From positions 186,001-250,000 of the forward strand of contig NZ_JAOQJE010000001.1 in the NCBI RefSeq assembly GCF_025567315.1: a stretch of 64,000 bases of DNA, given 5' to 3'. The stretch's first letter is position 1. Each line of letters starts with the position of its first letter. This document shows, one piece after another, positions 1 to 8,517 of the stretch. The notes beneath the pieces were generated by a model. It worked only from the letters and a program-made list of their open reading frames with translations, made no database searches and was not told the origin of the DNA. A program made the position numbers and the translations under genes. The stretch comes from Agathobaculum ammoniilyticum. Lineage in GTDB: Bacteria > Bacillota > Clostridia > Oscillospirales > Butyricicoccaceae.

Positions 1-263
1 ATCCGGATGTGATGCTGTTTGACGAGCCTACCTCCGCACTGGATCCCGAAATGGTCGGTGAAGTGCTGGAGATCATGAAAGAGCTTGCGGACGATGGCAT
101 GACCATGGTTGTGGTTACACACGAAATGGGATTCGCACGCGAGGTCGGCACCCGTGTACTGTTTATGGATGGGGGAAACATTGTGGAGCAGAACGAGCCG
201 CACGCTTTTTTCACCAATCCGAAGCATCCTCGGCTGAAAGATTTCCTGTCCAAGGTATTATAA
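1..263 (+). CDS. Amino-acid ABC transporter ATP-binding protein, 3' part only
   Basis: C-terminal part of a polar amino-acid (GlnQ/HisP type) ABC ATPase; the gene enters from the left edge. The visible protein opens with the Walker B and D-loop stretch MLFDEPTSALDPEMVGEVL. The switch-region histidine follows in VVVTHEMGFAREV, then the family's usual ending (MDGGNIVEQ ... FLSKVL). These proteins couple ATP hydrolysis to import of glutamine or other polar amino acids by a periplasmic-type binding protein and a membrane permease. Walker A and the signature motif lie outside the window, so substrate and partners cannot be judged. A hairpin terminator follows directly. Confidence 0.9.
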   Translation, partial: PDVMLFDEPTSALDPEMVGEVLEIMKELADDGMTMVVVTHEMGFAREVGTRVLFMDGGNIVEQNEPHAFFTNPKHPRLKDFLSKVL

Positions 264-300
264 AAAACGGGGTACAGCTTTTGCTGTACCCCGTTTTCCG
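264..300. terminator. Bidirectional intrinsic terminator between the ABC ATPase and tex
   Basis: Inverted repeat ACGGGGTACAGC/GCTGTACCCCGT with a short TTTT loop, flanked by A and T runs on both sides. It sits between two convergent genes and can serve both. Confidence 0.85.
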
Positions 301-301
301 T

Positions 302-2455
302 TTATTTGGCCTGCTTCATGGAAAGGGCGATGCGGTGGCTTTTGGGATCAGCCGACAGGACGACCACATCCACGATATCACCGACGGTGACCGCTTCGGA
401 GGGGTGCTTGATATAACGGCTGCAGATTTGCGAGATATGCACCAAACCGTCCTGATGGACGCCGATATCCACGAACGCGCCGAAATCCGCCACATTGCGT
501 ACCGTTCCTTTGAGCTTCATACCAGGCTTCAGGTCCTTGAAATCGAGGACATCCGCGCGGAGCAGCGGCGGCGGCAGCTCATCGCGTGGATCGCGCCCGG
601 GCTTCTGAAGCTCGGAAATAATATCCATCAGGGTCGGCACACCAACCCCGCAGCGCTGTGCGGCATCGGTTCGGCCCAGTTTCTCTATGCGTGCAGAAAG
701 CTCTCCCAGCTTGCCGGAAGCAGCGTCCTGAACGGAGTATCCGCACAGGGTAAGCAGCGTTTCAGCCGCGGCGTAGGATTCGGGATGGACCGCGGTCCGG
801 TCGAGCAGGTTGTCACTTTCCGGTACGCGCAGAAAGCCCGCACATTGCTCATAAGCCTTGGGGCCAAGCCCTTTTACCTTCAATAGCTGCCTGCGGCTGT
901 CAAAACAGCCGTGTTCCTCACGATAGGCAGTAATATTTTTCGCCACGGTACCGGAAATGCCGGCAACGCGCGACAGCAAAGCGGAAGAAGCAGTGTTGAG
1001 ATCCACGCCGACAGCGTTGACGCAGTCCTCAACCACGCCATCCAGCGCCTCGGATAGGCGTGCCTGCGGCATATCGTGCTGGTATTGCCCGACACCGATT
1101 GCTTTGGGGTCGATTTTGACCAGTTCGGCCAGCGGATCCTGCAGACGACGGGCAATCGATACGGCGGAACGCAGGTTGACGTCATAATCCGGAAACTCCT
1201 CGGCCGCAAGCCTGCTCGCGGAATAAACCGAGGCACCGGCTTCAGAGACGACCATGTACTCGATGCCGCCGCCGTATTCCCGAATAAAGTCGGCAATCAA
1301 TAGCTCGCTTTCCTTGGAGGCTGTGCCGTTGCCGATCGCGATGCAGGTAACATGGTGCGCGTCGCACAAACGGCGCAGCGTTTTTTTCGCTTCGTCCACT
1401 TTTTGATAGGGCGGCGTGGGGTATATGACAGCGGTATCCAGCACCTTGCCGGTGCCATCCACCACGGCGAGCTTGCAGCCGTTCCGGTAGCCGGGGTCGA
1501 AACCGAGCGTCACACGGTTTTTCACAGGCGGCTGCATAAGCAGGGGGCGCAGGTTGAGCGCAAAGGTATGGATCGCCTGTTCGTTTGCCGTATCGGTCAG
1601 TTCGCTGCGCAGCTCGCGCTCCAAGGAGGGGAACAGCAGCCGTTTCCAGCTATCCTCACAGGTGGTGCGCAGCATGGCGCAGAACGGATTTTTGGGATGC
1701 AGGACAGCGCGGTTCAGCTCGACCAGCGCCTGGCTGTCGTCCACGGTCAGGGCCACCTTGAGCTTACCCTCCTTTTCCCCGCGGTTGATTGCAAGGACAC
1801 GGTGGCTTTGCAGCCGGCGGACCGGCTCGGAAAATTCGTGATACATCGCATAGACGGTATCCTCCGCGTCGGTTCCGGCGGTTTGTATCACACCGGTCTG
1901 GCGGATCAGGCGGCGCAGGCGGCCGCGGATATCCGCATCGTCCGAGATATCCTCCGCAATGATGTCCGAGGCGCCTGACAAGGCTTCCACAGCGGTTTCG
2001 ATGCCTTTGGCGGGAGCGACGAAAGGCGCGGCAAGCGCGTCCAGATCGGGGGAAGGCGTGCGCGCGGCAAGAAGCTGTGCAGCCAAAGGCTCCAGACCCT
2101 TTTCGCGGGCAACAGAGGCGCGGGTGCGGCGCTTGGGGCGGTAGGGGCGGTAGAGGTCGTCGAGCGCGGCCAGGGTCTGTGCCTCTGCGATTGCGTGGTC
2201 AAGCGTCTCGGTCAGCTTGCCCTGCGACTCGATCGATGCGCGGATTTCCGCACGCTTTTCATCCAGGCTGCGCAGATAACCGAGCCGGTCAGCAAGCGTG
2301 CGGATCATCTGGTCGTCCATCGCGCCGTGCAGCTCTTTCCGGTAGCGGGCGATAAAGGGGACGGTATTCCCCTCGTCAAGCAGTTTGACGACATTGGAAA
2401 CGTATGATTCCGGCTGCCGCAGCTCATGCGCCAGCATATTAATAATAGTCTGCAT
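302..2455 (-). CDS. tex: Tex-family S1 RNA-binding protein
   Basis: Full-length Tex/YhgF-family protein (717 aa), a cytoplasmic nucleic-acid-binding protein linked in other bacteria to transcription and tolerance of stress or toxins. In order: N-terminal helical HTH-like region (VPFIARYRKELHGAMDD, LDDLYRPYRPKRRTRA), a YqgF/RuvC-like fold from about residue 310 (VTLGFDPGYRNGCKLAVVD), a helix-hairpin-helix pair (LNTASSALLSRVAGIS, LLKVKGLGPKAYEQCAGFLR) and a C-terminal S1 domain (GMKLKGTVRNVADFGAFVDIG, DGLVHISQI). ATG start with AAGGAG 9 bases upstream. It stands alone between terminators. Confidence 0.95.
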   Translation of the reverse strand: MQTIINMLAHELRQPESYVSNVVKLLDEGNTVPFIARYRKELHGAMDDQMIRTLADRLGYLRSLDEKRAEIRASIESQGKLTETLDHAIAEAQTLAALDDLYRPYRPKRRTRASVAREKGLEPLAAQLLAARTPSPDLDALAAPFVAPAKGIETAVEALSGASDIIAEDISDDADIRGRLRRLIRQTGVIQTAGTDAEDTVYAMYHEFSEPVRRLQSHRVLAINRGEKEGKLKVALTVDDSQALVELNRAVLHPKNPFCAMLRTTCEDSWKRLLFPSLERELRSELTDTANEQAIHTFALNLRPLLMQPPVKNRVTLGFDPGYRNGCKLAVVDGTGKVLDTAVIYPTPPYQKVDEAKKTLRRLCDAHHVTCIAIGNGTASKESELLIADFIREYGGGIEYMVVSEAGASVYSASRLAAEEFPDYDVNLRSAVSIARRLQDPLAELVKIDPKAIGVGQYQHDMPQARLSEALDGVVEDCVNAVGVDLNTASSALLSRVAGISGTVAKNITAYREEHGCFDSRRQLLKVKGLGPKAYEQCAGFLRVPESDNLLDRTAVHPESYAAAETLLTLCGYSVQDAASGKLGELSARIEKLGRTDAAQRCGVGVPTLMDIISELQKPGRDPRDELPPPLLRADVLDFKDLKPGMKLKGTVRNVADFGAFVDIGVHQDGLVHISQICSRYIKHPSEAVTVGDIVDVVVLSADPKSHRIALSMKQAK

Positions 2456-2511
2456 AAAATAACTCCTTTTTCAGCTTGCTTTATTGTACCACAAAATTCT
2501 TGGTCGGGAAA

Positions 2512-2541
2512 TAAAAAACCGCATTGGAAAACCAATGCGGT
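2512..2541 (-). terminator. Intrinsic terminator after azlCD
   Basis: On the minus strand ACCGCATTGG-TTTT-CCAATGCGGT is followed by a T run. It lies just past the azlD stop. Confidence 0.85.
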
Positions 2542-2558
2542 CAGGGATAGACAGGGCA

Positions 2559-2888
2559 TCAGACAAATATACCCTGCACCAAAAACATATACAGGATGGT
2601 GCCGATGCCGATCGATAACAGGTTGTTCCGTTTCCAGACGTGCAGCAGCGCAACGACAGCGATACAAAGCAGCTCCGGCGCACCGTGCGGCACAGCAAGC
2701 CAGTCCACGCTTTTGACGCAATAGATGACCAACAGAGCGATCACAGCGGGTGGGAGCGTCTCGCCGAGATAGCGCACGATCGGGGGGATGGGCTTTTTTC
2801 CATTAAAAAGCAGGAACGGCGCGACGCGTGTCGCAAAGGTGCAGAGCGCGGCGACGGCAATCATGGCAAACGCTTTTTGCGGGGTCAT
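2559..2888 (-). CDS. azlD: AzlD-family branched-chain amino-acid exporter, small subunit
   Basis: Small hydrophobic protein (109 aa) of the AzlD family, with about four membrane segments (for example IAVAALCTFATRVAPFLLF and LPPAVIALLVIYCVKSV). In Bacillus and Corynebacterium (BrnFE) the AzlC/AzlD pair exports branched-chain amino acids and related compounds. Its ATG overlaps the azlC stop (ATGA), so the two are translationally coupled. Substrate is inferred from the family only. Confidence 0.9.
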   Translation of the reverse strand: MTPQKAFAMIAVAALCTFATRVAPFLLFNGKKPIPPIVRYLGETLPPAVIALLVIYCVKSVDWLAVPHGAPELLCIAVVALLHVWKRNNLLSIGIGTILYMFLVQGIFV

Positions 2889-3574
2889 TCCGACACCTCC
2901 CCTGCAAGCTTCCCGCGTAGCGCGACCAGCATGACGCAGATGGCCATCATGGCGGGCAGGATAAAGTTATCCGGACCGAGCAAGGTAAGCGATACAGCGG
3001 CCGCGCCAAGCCCGAGAAAGGCAGGGATATGGCATTTGCTGCTTTTCCACTGCTCGACAAAAATCACAGTAAAGAGCGCGGTCATCGCGAAATCAATGCC
3101 TGTGGTATCGAACGGCAGCACGCCGCCGATGATTGCGCCAATAACCGAGCCGATGATCCAGTAGCTTTGGTCAAGCACGGAGATCAAAAAGCGCATCGCA
3201 GCAGGGTCGACACCGTCCGGCGTTTTCAGCGAACAGAGCAGGGAATAGGTTTCATCGGTCAGGGAAAAGATCATGTACCACTTGGCGCGCCCCATCTGGT
3301 AGAAGGTATCGAGAAAAGAAAGACCGTAAAAGATATGGCGGCAGTTGAGCAGAAGCGTCATCACCGCGACGGTGACAAGGGACGAGTTTGCTGCAAGGAG
3401 CGAAACCAGAAGATATTGTCCGGATCCGGCGTAGATCGTCAGGCTGGACAGAAACGCCCAGGGAGCGGTAAAGCCGGCATCGCGCAACATCACGCCAAAT
3501 GCGAAACCGATAAAAAGATAGCCGCACAGCACTGGGATTGTGACCGTAAACGCGGGGCGGAGCGCCTTTTTCAT
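2885..3574 (-). CDS. azlC: AzlC-family branched-chain amino-acid exporter, large subunit
   Basis: Integral membrane protein of the AzlC/BrnF family, 229 aa from the chosen ATG. Family features include the N-terminal segment IPVLCGYLFIGFAFGVML, AGSGQYLLVSLLA and LLNCRHIFYGLSFLDTF. It works with AzlD encoded immediately downstream. I chose ATG at 3574 because AGGTGA lies 5-6 bases upstream; a GTG three codons earlier (3583) is in frame but overlaps that ribosome-binding site. Confidence 0.92.
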   Translation of the reverse strand: MKKALRPAFTVTIPVLCGYLFIGFAFGVMLRDAGFTAPWAFLSSLTIYAGSGQYLLVSLLAANSSLVTVAVMTLLLNCRHIFYGLSFLDTFYQMGRAKWYMIFSLTDETYSLLCSLKTPDGVDPAAMRFLISVLDQSYWIIGSVIGAIIGGVLPFDTTGIDFAMTALFTVIFVEQWKSSKCHIPAFLGLGAAAVSLTLLGPDNFILPAMMAICVMLVALRGKLAGEVSE

Positions 3575-3621
3575 GGGAATCACCTACCGTTAAGGGTACT
3601 GAGGAAAGGGATATGCAATAG

Positions 3622-3648
3622 AAAAGCGCCCTGCAAGCAGAGCGCCTC
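3622..3648 (-). terminator. Intrinsic terminator after rpmB
   Basis: Minus-strand stem GCGCTCTGC/GCAGGGCGC (one G-U pair) followed by TTTTCTATT, about 30 bases past the rpmB stop. Confidence 0.75.
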
Positions 3649-3678
3649 AACATGCTTTCAACGTATCGCGCGGGAAAC

Positions 3679-3867
3679 TCAGATCGCGCGGGTTACCTTG
3701 CCGGAGCGGAGGCACCGAGTACATACGTTGATATGGCGGGGAGTACCATCGACCAGAGCCTTCACACGACGAACATTCGGTTTCCAAGTTCTGTTGGAAC
3801 GACGATGAGAGTGAGAGACCTGAATACCAAAGGTCACGCCCTTGCCGCAAATATCGCACTTTGCCAT
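3679..3867 (-). CDS. rpmB: 50S ribosomal protein L28
   Basis: Ribosomal protein L28 (62 aa) of the large subunit. The N-terminus MAKCDICGKGVTFGIQVSHS and the body KPNVRRVKALVDG are diagnostic. It is the zinc-ribbon (C+) form: C4 and C7 pair with C49 and C52. The ATG at 3867 has a near-perfect AGGAGGTG about seven bases upstream, so a longer reading frame starting further left is not used. Monocistronic, with its own promoter and terminator. Confidence 0.97.
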   Translation of the reverse strand: MAKCDICGKGVTFGIQVSHSHRRSNRTWKPNVRRVKALVDGTPRHINVCTRCLRSGKVTRAI

Positions 3868-3909
3868 TTTCCTGCACCTCCTTCTCTTGTGCATTGCGTA
3901 ACGGATATT

Positions 3910-3938
3910 ATAATACCATAATGCCTGTAAAAATGCAA
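3910..3938 (-). promoter_or_regulatory. Predicted sigma-A promoter of rpmB
   Basis: Minus strand TTGCAT, 17-base spacer, TATTAT, placed about 40 bases before the rpmB start. Confidence 0.65.
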
Positions 3939-3997
3939 GCGGTTTTTTCATAAAAAGTCCTATTTTTCAAGTTTTGCCGCAGAAGAGCGGGAAAACG

Positions 3998-4026
3998 TTG
4001 AAAAAGGTGGAAAATCAGGGTATAAT
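3998..4026 (+). promoter_or_regulatory. Predicted sigma-A promoter of hprK
   Basis: TTGAAA, exactly 17 bases, TATAAT; 42 bases from the -10 box to the hprK ATG. Confidence 0.75.
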
Positions 4027-4068
4027 ACAAGCATCGACATACCTGCCGCTGCGGAGGGGAGTATTTTT

Positions 4069-5001
4069 ATGCAGTTAAAAGAATTTGGCGTCAGCTTAGG
4101 CGATCTGATACAGGAGTTTGATTTTGAGGTCGTCTACGGACCGGAGGGCTTTGAGAAAATCGAGATCACAAAAGATGATGTCAACCGCCCGGGACTGCAG
4201 CTCGCCGGTTTTTTTGATTATTTCGATCCCAATCGTATTCAGATTGTGGGCAAGGTGGAATCAAGCTATGTAGAGCAGATGACGCCGGAAGCGCGGCTGG
4301 CATGCTTTGAGCGGCTGTTTTCCACCGGCATTCCGGTATTGATTGTCTCGCGGAATATCGATGTGTTCCCCGAGTGCCGGGCGGCGGCGGAAATGTATAA
4401 GGTGCCGATCCTGCGCACCAACGAATTTACCTCAACGATCATGAGCGCGGTGATCGCTTCCCTTAAGGTCAACCTCGCGCCGCGGGTGACGCTGCACGGC
4501 GTCCTTATCGAAATTTACGGTGAGGGCGTCCTGTTGCTGGGCGATTCCGGCGTCGGTAAATCCGAGACTGCAATCGAGCTGGTCAAGCGCGGCCACCGGC
4601 TAATCGCGGACGACGCGGTTGAGATCAAGCGCGTGTCGGACAAGACGCTGGTCGGCACGGCGCCCGAGGTCATCCGGCATTTTATCGAGCTGCGCGGCAT
4701 CGGCATTGTCGATGTGCGCCGGATCTTTGGCATCGGCGCGATCAAGATGACTGAAAAGGTCGAGTTGGTTATCAACCTGGAGCCGTGGGAGGATGGAAAG
4801 CAGTACGACCGCCTAGGCCTGGATGGACAGACGACCAGCATTCTGGATATCGCGGTTCCGTCGCTGACGATTCCGGTCAAGCCCGGCCGCAATCTTGCGG
4901 TCATTATTGAAGTCGCCGCCATGAACGACCGCCAAAAGAAGATGGGCTTTAACGCGGCACGCGAGCTGCAGGAGCGCATGCTCAAGCAGTACGGAAACTG
5001 A
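4069..5001 (+). CDS. hprK: HPr kinase/phosphorylase
   Basis: HprK (310 aa) phosphorylates and dephosphorylates Ser46 of the phosphocarrier HPr, the switch for catabolite repression in Firmicutes. N-terminal MurF-like domain to about residue 130, then the kinase domain with Walker A GDSGVGKS at 158-165 and the HprK signature ELRGIGIVDVRRIFGIGAI. GGAGGGG lies nine bases before the ATG. It is followed by a terminator, although a sugar kinase lies two genes downstream. Its presence implies HPr/CcpA-type carbon control in the host. Confidence 0.97.
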   Translation: MQLKEFGVSLGDLIQEFDFEVVYGPEGFEKIEITKDDVNRPGLQLAGFFDYFDPNRIQIVGKVESSYVEQMTPEARLACFERLFSTGIPVLIVSRNIDVFPECRAAAEMYKVPILRTNEFTSTIMSAVIASLKVNLAPRVTLHGVLIEIYGEGVLLLGDSGVGKSETAIELVKRGHRLIADDAVEIKRVSDKTLVGTAPEVIRHFIELRGIGIVDVRRIFGIGAIKMTEKVELVINLEPWEDGKQYDRLGLDGQTTSILDIAVPSLTIPVKPGRNLAVIIEVAAMNDRQKKMGFNAARELQERMLKQYGN

Positions 5002-5063
5002 TGCGCAGAGGTACGGCCGGCCACCTCGCAGCGCTATGACTTGCCTGCGCGCCGGACGTTTTT

Positions 5064-5095
5064 GAAAACAGGCGTCAAACGCCTGTTTTCTGTTT
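5064..5095 (+). terminator. Intrinsic terminator after hprK
   Basis: GAAAACAGGCGT/ACGCCTGTTTTC with a three-base loop, followed by TGTTT. Confidence 0.75.
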
Positions 5096-5150
5096 GGATA
5101 GACACTTTACGCGAAATGGATTTCACCACAAAAAGGAGCAATTGTTTTCT

Positions 5151-5873
5151 ATGCACATCGTAGCAGACCTGCATACCCACACGATCGCCAGCACACACGC
5201 GTACTCCACGGTATATGAGATGGTTCGCGGCGCAAAAGCAAAGGGACTGATCGCGATTGGCATTACTGACCACGGTCCGGATATGACAGACGGCCCGCAT
5301 GAGTGGCATTTTTCCAACCTGAATATTATTCCGCGAGAGATAGACGGCGTGGCCGTGATTCGGGGAATAGAATTCAATATCTGTCCCGGCGGGGCGCTGG
5401 ACCGGATGAGTGAAAAAAGCCTGGAGCCTGTGGAGTTTGCGCTGGCCTCTTTCCATGACTGCTGCTTTGCCCCCTCCACGCGGGCGGCGCATACAGAGGC
5501 GCTCGAAGCAGTGCTGCATGATAAACGGGTGCAGGCGTTTGGGCATCCGGGTAACCCCAAATTTGATTTTGATATGGAGCATATTATTTCACAGTGCAAC
5601 CAGTACGGCAAGTTGGTGGAGATCAACAGCAATTCCTTTGCCATCCGGAAAGGAAGCAGGGAGAACTGCACGGAAATCGCGCGCCTGTGCAAAAAATATC
5701 AGGTGCCGATCGTTGTGGACAGTGATTCGCATATTGAATATACAGTCGGCTGTGTAGACAACGCATTGGAGATGCTGGAAGAGATCGGGTTTCCGGAGGA
5801 GTTGGTGGTCAACAGTAGCGGGGAGCGTCTGGATGAATATTTTCGTGGACGCGGTTTGACGCTGTTCGGATGA
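5151..5873 (+). CDS. PHP-domain metal-dependent phosphatase (YcdX-like)
   Basis: PHP-superfamily hydrolase of 240 aa, a trinuclear-metal phosphoesterase fold. Metal-binding motifs are in the expected order: DLHTHT near the N-terminus, ITDHG, the glutamate in RGIEFNI, HDCCF, GHPGNPKF and DSDSHIEYTVG near the C-terminus. The YcdX-like group acts on small phosphorylated substrates, but the true substrate is unknown. ATG at 5151 begins the conserved core; AAAGGAG lies 12 bases upstream, a long spacing. An in-frame start at 5094 has no ribosome-binding site. The glucokinase starts 12 bases after the stop. Confidence 0.85.
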   Translation: MHIVADLHTHTIASTHAYSTVYEMVRGAKAKGLIAIGITDHGPDMTDGPHEWHFSNLNIIPREIDGVAVIRGIEFNICPGGALDRMSEKSLEPVEFALASFHDCCFAPSTRAAHTEALEAVLHDKRVQAFGHPGNPKFDFDMEHIISQCNQYGKLVEINSNSFAIRKGSRENCTEIARLCKKYQVPIVVDSDSHIEYTVGCVDNALEMLEEIGFPEELVVNSSGERLDEYFRGRGLTLFG

Positions 5874-5885
5874 AAAGGAGGAAAC

Positions 5886-6809
5886 ATGATGCGGATCGGT
5901 ATTGATTTAGGTGGAACAACGGTAAAAGCGGCGCTTTGTCGGGAGGAGGGCACGCTGCTGCATAAAATGAACGCGCCCACCCGTTTGGGAGACGCGGATG
6001 GGCTGCGGGCGGATATGAAAGCGCTCGCGCTCGCGCTTTGCGAAAAAGAGGCAATAACGCCGGAGCAGGTACAGAGTATAGGTATCGGCGTACCTGGCTC
6101 GTTCGACAAGGAAACCTGCACGCTGCGGTTCGGAACCAATTTGGATATGAGCGACGTGTGCTTCGCGCAAGCGTTCGAGCCGGAATTCCAGTGCGCGGTC
6201 CAACTGGATAACGACGCAAATTGCGCAGCGCTGGGAGAAGCGATTGCGGGCGCGGCAAAAGATACCAGAAATATGCTGATGATTACCCTGGGAACCGGCG
6301 TCGGAGGCGGGATTGTGGTAGACGGAAAACTTTATACCGGCTGCAACGGCATCGCGGGAGAATTGGGACACATCGTGATACGACAGGGCGGCGAGTCGTG
6401 CAACTGTGGACGAAAGGGCTGCCTGGAGGCCTATACCTCCGCTTCGGCTTTTGTCCGCTTTGCGGAGCGTGCCTTGGAGGCAGGAAGAAAGAGCGTTCTG
6501 GAAGAAAATCGGGGGGCGCTGAACGCCAAAATGATATGTGATGCCGTAGACGCGGGTGACACCCTGGCGCGGGAGCTGTTTGAGGAATACTGCGTCAACC
6601 TCTCCTGTGGGCTGGCGAACCTGGTCAATATTTTTCAGCCGGAGTGCATTGTCATCGGGGGTGGCCTTGCGGGCTATGGGGAGAAACTGATCGAGCCGCT
6701 GCGCCGCTTAACAGAAGCGGAAACCTTCCAGGGCGCGTCATGCAATGCAAGGATCATTGCGGCCGCGCTGGGAAATGACGCGGGGCTGATTGGCGCGGCG
6801 ATGCTTTAA
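5886..6809 (+). CDS. ROK-family glucokinase
   Basis: ROK-family sugar kinase (307 aa), most likely glucokinase, phosphorylating glucose at C6 for glycolysis. The phosphate-binding motif DLGGTT is at residues 7-12. The structural zinc motif is complete: H162, C172, C174 and C179 (CNCGRKGCLEAY). The C-terminal adenosine motif is IVIGGGLAGYG. It has AAGGAGG immediately upstream and probably forms a two-gene unit with the PHP hydrolase. A second in-frame ATG one codon later is equally possible. N-acetylmannosamine or allose kinase activity cannot be excluded from sequence alone. Confidence 0.88.
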   Translation: MMRIGIDLGGTTVKAALCREEGTLLHKMNAPTRLGDADGLRADMKALALALCEKEAITPEQVQSIGIGVPGSFDKETCTLRFGTNLDMSDVCFAQAFEPEFQCAVQLDNDANCAALGEAIAGAAKDTRNMLMITLGTGVGGGIVVDGKLYTGCNGIAGELGHIVIRQGGESCNCGRKGCLEAYTSASAFVRFAERALEAGRKSVLEENRGALNAKMICDAVDAGDTLARELFEEYCVNLSCGLANLVNIFQPECIVIGGGLAGYGEKLIEPLRRLTEAETFQGASCNARIIAAALGNDAGLIGAAML

Positions 6810-6824
6810 CGCAAAACTGTAATA

Positions 6825-6864
6825 TAGAGCGGCGCATTTGTAATATTACAAATGCGCCGCTCTA
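6825..6864. repeat. 40-base perfect palindrome
   Basis: Twenty-base arms with no mismatch and no spacer, centred between 6844 and 6845 (centre TAATATTA). It lies 16 bases past the glucokinase stop and just before the amidase promoter. There is no T run on either side, so it is not a standard intrinsic terminator. Confidence 0.8.
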
Positions 6865-6876
6865 CCCTTCAAAGCA

Positions 6877-6905
6877 TTGAAATTCGGGCTTTTTCGTGAT
6901 AAAAT
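6877..6905 (+). promoter_or_regulatory. Predicted sigma-A promoter of the amidase gene
   Basis: TTGAAA, 17 bases, TAAAAT; 48 bases before the chosen ATG. Confidence 0.65.
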
Positions 6906-6953
6906 ACGTTCCGTATTATGAGAAAACCAGCTTGTTCAACCCGGAGGTCTATC

Positions 6954-8498
6954 ATGCGTTTGAAACGAATGATTGCCCTGCTGTGCGCATCGCTGTATAT
7001 TTTAACTGGCACAGCCGCAGCGGGTGAAATAACAAAAGAGGAAACCGAACAGCAAATCGTTCTGGAAGCCGGCGTGCCGGCGGCAGAAGAGGGCCGCGCT
7101 GTTTCGCAAAACGCGGCCCCGCAAATGCCGTCCGCACGCGCGGCGCTCAAGACGGTTCCATCGACGCACAAGGTCACGGTCAATGGGCAGGCCGTCAGCC
7201 CGCAGGCCTATAATATTGACGGATACAACTATTTTAAGCTACGGGATATTGCGTTTCTGCTCAGCGGCACCACGGCGTCGTTTGATGTGCAGTGGAATGG
7301 GGAGAAAAACGCGATCGACCTGATATCCGGCGCGGTCTACACCGCGGTGGGCGGGGAGATGAGCGTTGCATCCTCCTCTACGCTCCGTGTACAGGAATCG
7401 ACCGCCAAGCTGCTGCTGGATGGCAGCGGCGTATCCATCAAGGGCTATAATATCAATGGGAACAATTATTATAAGATAGCGGACGTATCGACTGCAATGG
7501 GGTTTACTGCGGCATTTGAAAGCGCGACGCAGACGGTGCAGATCAAAACGCCGTCTGCGCCCGATCCGGAAATGCAGCCGGAGCCTGATCCGGAAGGGCC
7601 GCAGGAACCTGCGGAACCGGAAGAGCCTTTCGTGACAGGGGTCTATCAGGTTAAGGTCAGCGACTACCTTTCGGTACGGACGGGTCCCGGGCTTACTTAT
7701 GCGGCGGTCGGCAAGCTCACAAACGGTACAGAAATCGTCGTGGATTCGATAACGGATAATTGGGCGCATATCATGGTTGGAGACGACGGGAGCGACCGCT
7801 ATTGCAGTGCGGACTATCTTGTACGGGTGAAGGACTATGATACGTCCGAGGGAGAGCCGGAGCCGGTTATCAAGCCGGTGCGGCCGGAACGCACCTCGAA
7901 TATTGATGGAAAAATGACCGTGATCGTTGACCCCGGCCATGGCGGCAGCGATGTTGGCGCACATAACGAGGACGGTTCTCTGGATGAAAAGCATATCAAC
8001 TTGTATGTTTCGCAATATCTGGAAGAATATCTGGAGGAAGCGGGCGTTCGGGTGATCATGGTACGCGATACACTGGAGGAGGGGAGCTCGCTCTCCCTGC
8101 GCGGTCAGATCATGGAAGAATATGTGGACACGGTTGATCTGTTTTTCAGTGTCCATCATAATGCGGCCAATACGACGGCACGCGGTGCGGAAGCGCTGGC
8201 GCAAATCGTGGATAAGGACGGAGGGCCGACCAGGATTCTGGCGGAGGCACTGCTGGAGGAGTATGAGAAGCTGGGCGTCCCGATCCGGCAGGTCGTATTC
8301 CGAGAAGGAAGCAACGGAGATTATTATTATACGAATCGCGTGGCATCCGCGCTGGGTATTCCTGCCCTGACCAGTGAATTTTGCTTTATCGATAACGAGG
8401 AGGATCAAAAGCTTATCGATAGCGAGGAGGATTGGCAGGCGGAAGCGCTGGCGCAGTTCCATGCGATCATGCGCTATTTCGAGCAGGTTGAATATTAA
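6954..8498 (+). CDS. Secreted N-acetylmuramoyl-L-alanine amidase with stalk and SH3 domains
   Basis: Exported peptidoglycan amidase (514 aa), cleaving the bond between N-acetylmuramic acid and L-alanine. Signal peptide at about 1-22 (RMIALLCASLYILTGTAAA). Residues 55-185 are a tandem stalk module of the type annotated as copper-amine-oxidase N-terminal-like (QAYNIDGYNYFKLRDIAFLL, then GYNINGNNYYKIADVS). A Pro/Glu-rich linker follows, then a bacterial SH3 domain near 217-290 (VKVSDYLSVRTGPGLTYAAV). Residues 320-510 are Amidase_3 with H329, E345 and H401 as zinc ligands and E475 as the likely catalytic base. ATG with GGAGG six bases upstream. The stalk module recurs in the SpoIID protein at 48.7 kb. 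Confidence 0.92.
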   Translation: MRLKRMIALLCASLYILTGTAAAGEITKEETEQQIVLEAGVPAAEEGRAVSQNAAPQMPSARAALKTVPSTHKVTVNGQAVSPQAYNIDGYNYFKLRDIAFLLSGTTASFDVQWNGEKNAIDLISGAVYTAVGGEMSVASSSTLRVQESTAKLLLDGSGVSIKGYNINGNNYYKIADVSTAMGFTAAFESATQTVQIKTPSAPDPEMQPEPDPEGPQEPAEPEEPFVTGVYQVKVSDYLSVRTGPGLTYAAVGKLTNGTEIVVDSITDNWAHIMVGDDGSDRYCSADYLVRVKDYDTSEGEPEPVIKPVRPERTSNIDGKMTVIVDPGHGGSDVGAHNEDGSLDEKHINLYVSQYLEEYLEEAGVRVIMVRDTLEEGSSLSLRGQIMEEYVDTVDLFFSVHHNAANTTARGAEALAQIVDKDGGPTRILAEALLEEYEKLGVPIRQVVFREGSNGDYYYTNRVASALGIPALTSEFCFIDNEEDQKLIDSEEDWQAEALAQFHAIMRYFEQVEY

Positions 8499-8517
8499 CG
8501 GACAGGAGAGATTGAAC

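Noticed and set aside
3868..3951. Longer L28 with 28 extra residues
   Set aside because: The extension covers the promoter and SD; AGGAGGTG precedes the ATG that gives the normal L28 length.
7239..8462. 407-codon minus-strand frame opposite the amidase
   Set aside because: Mirrors the amidase codons; composition is abnormal and no ribosome-binding site is present.
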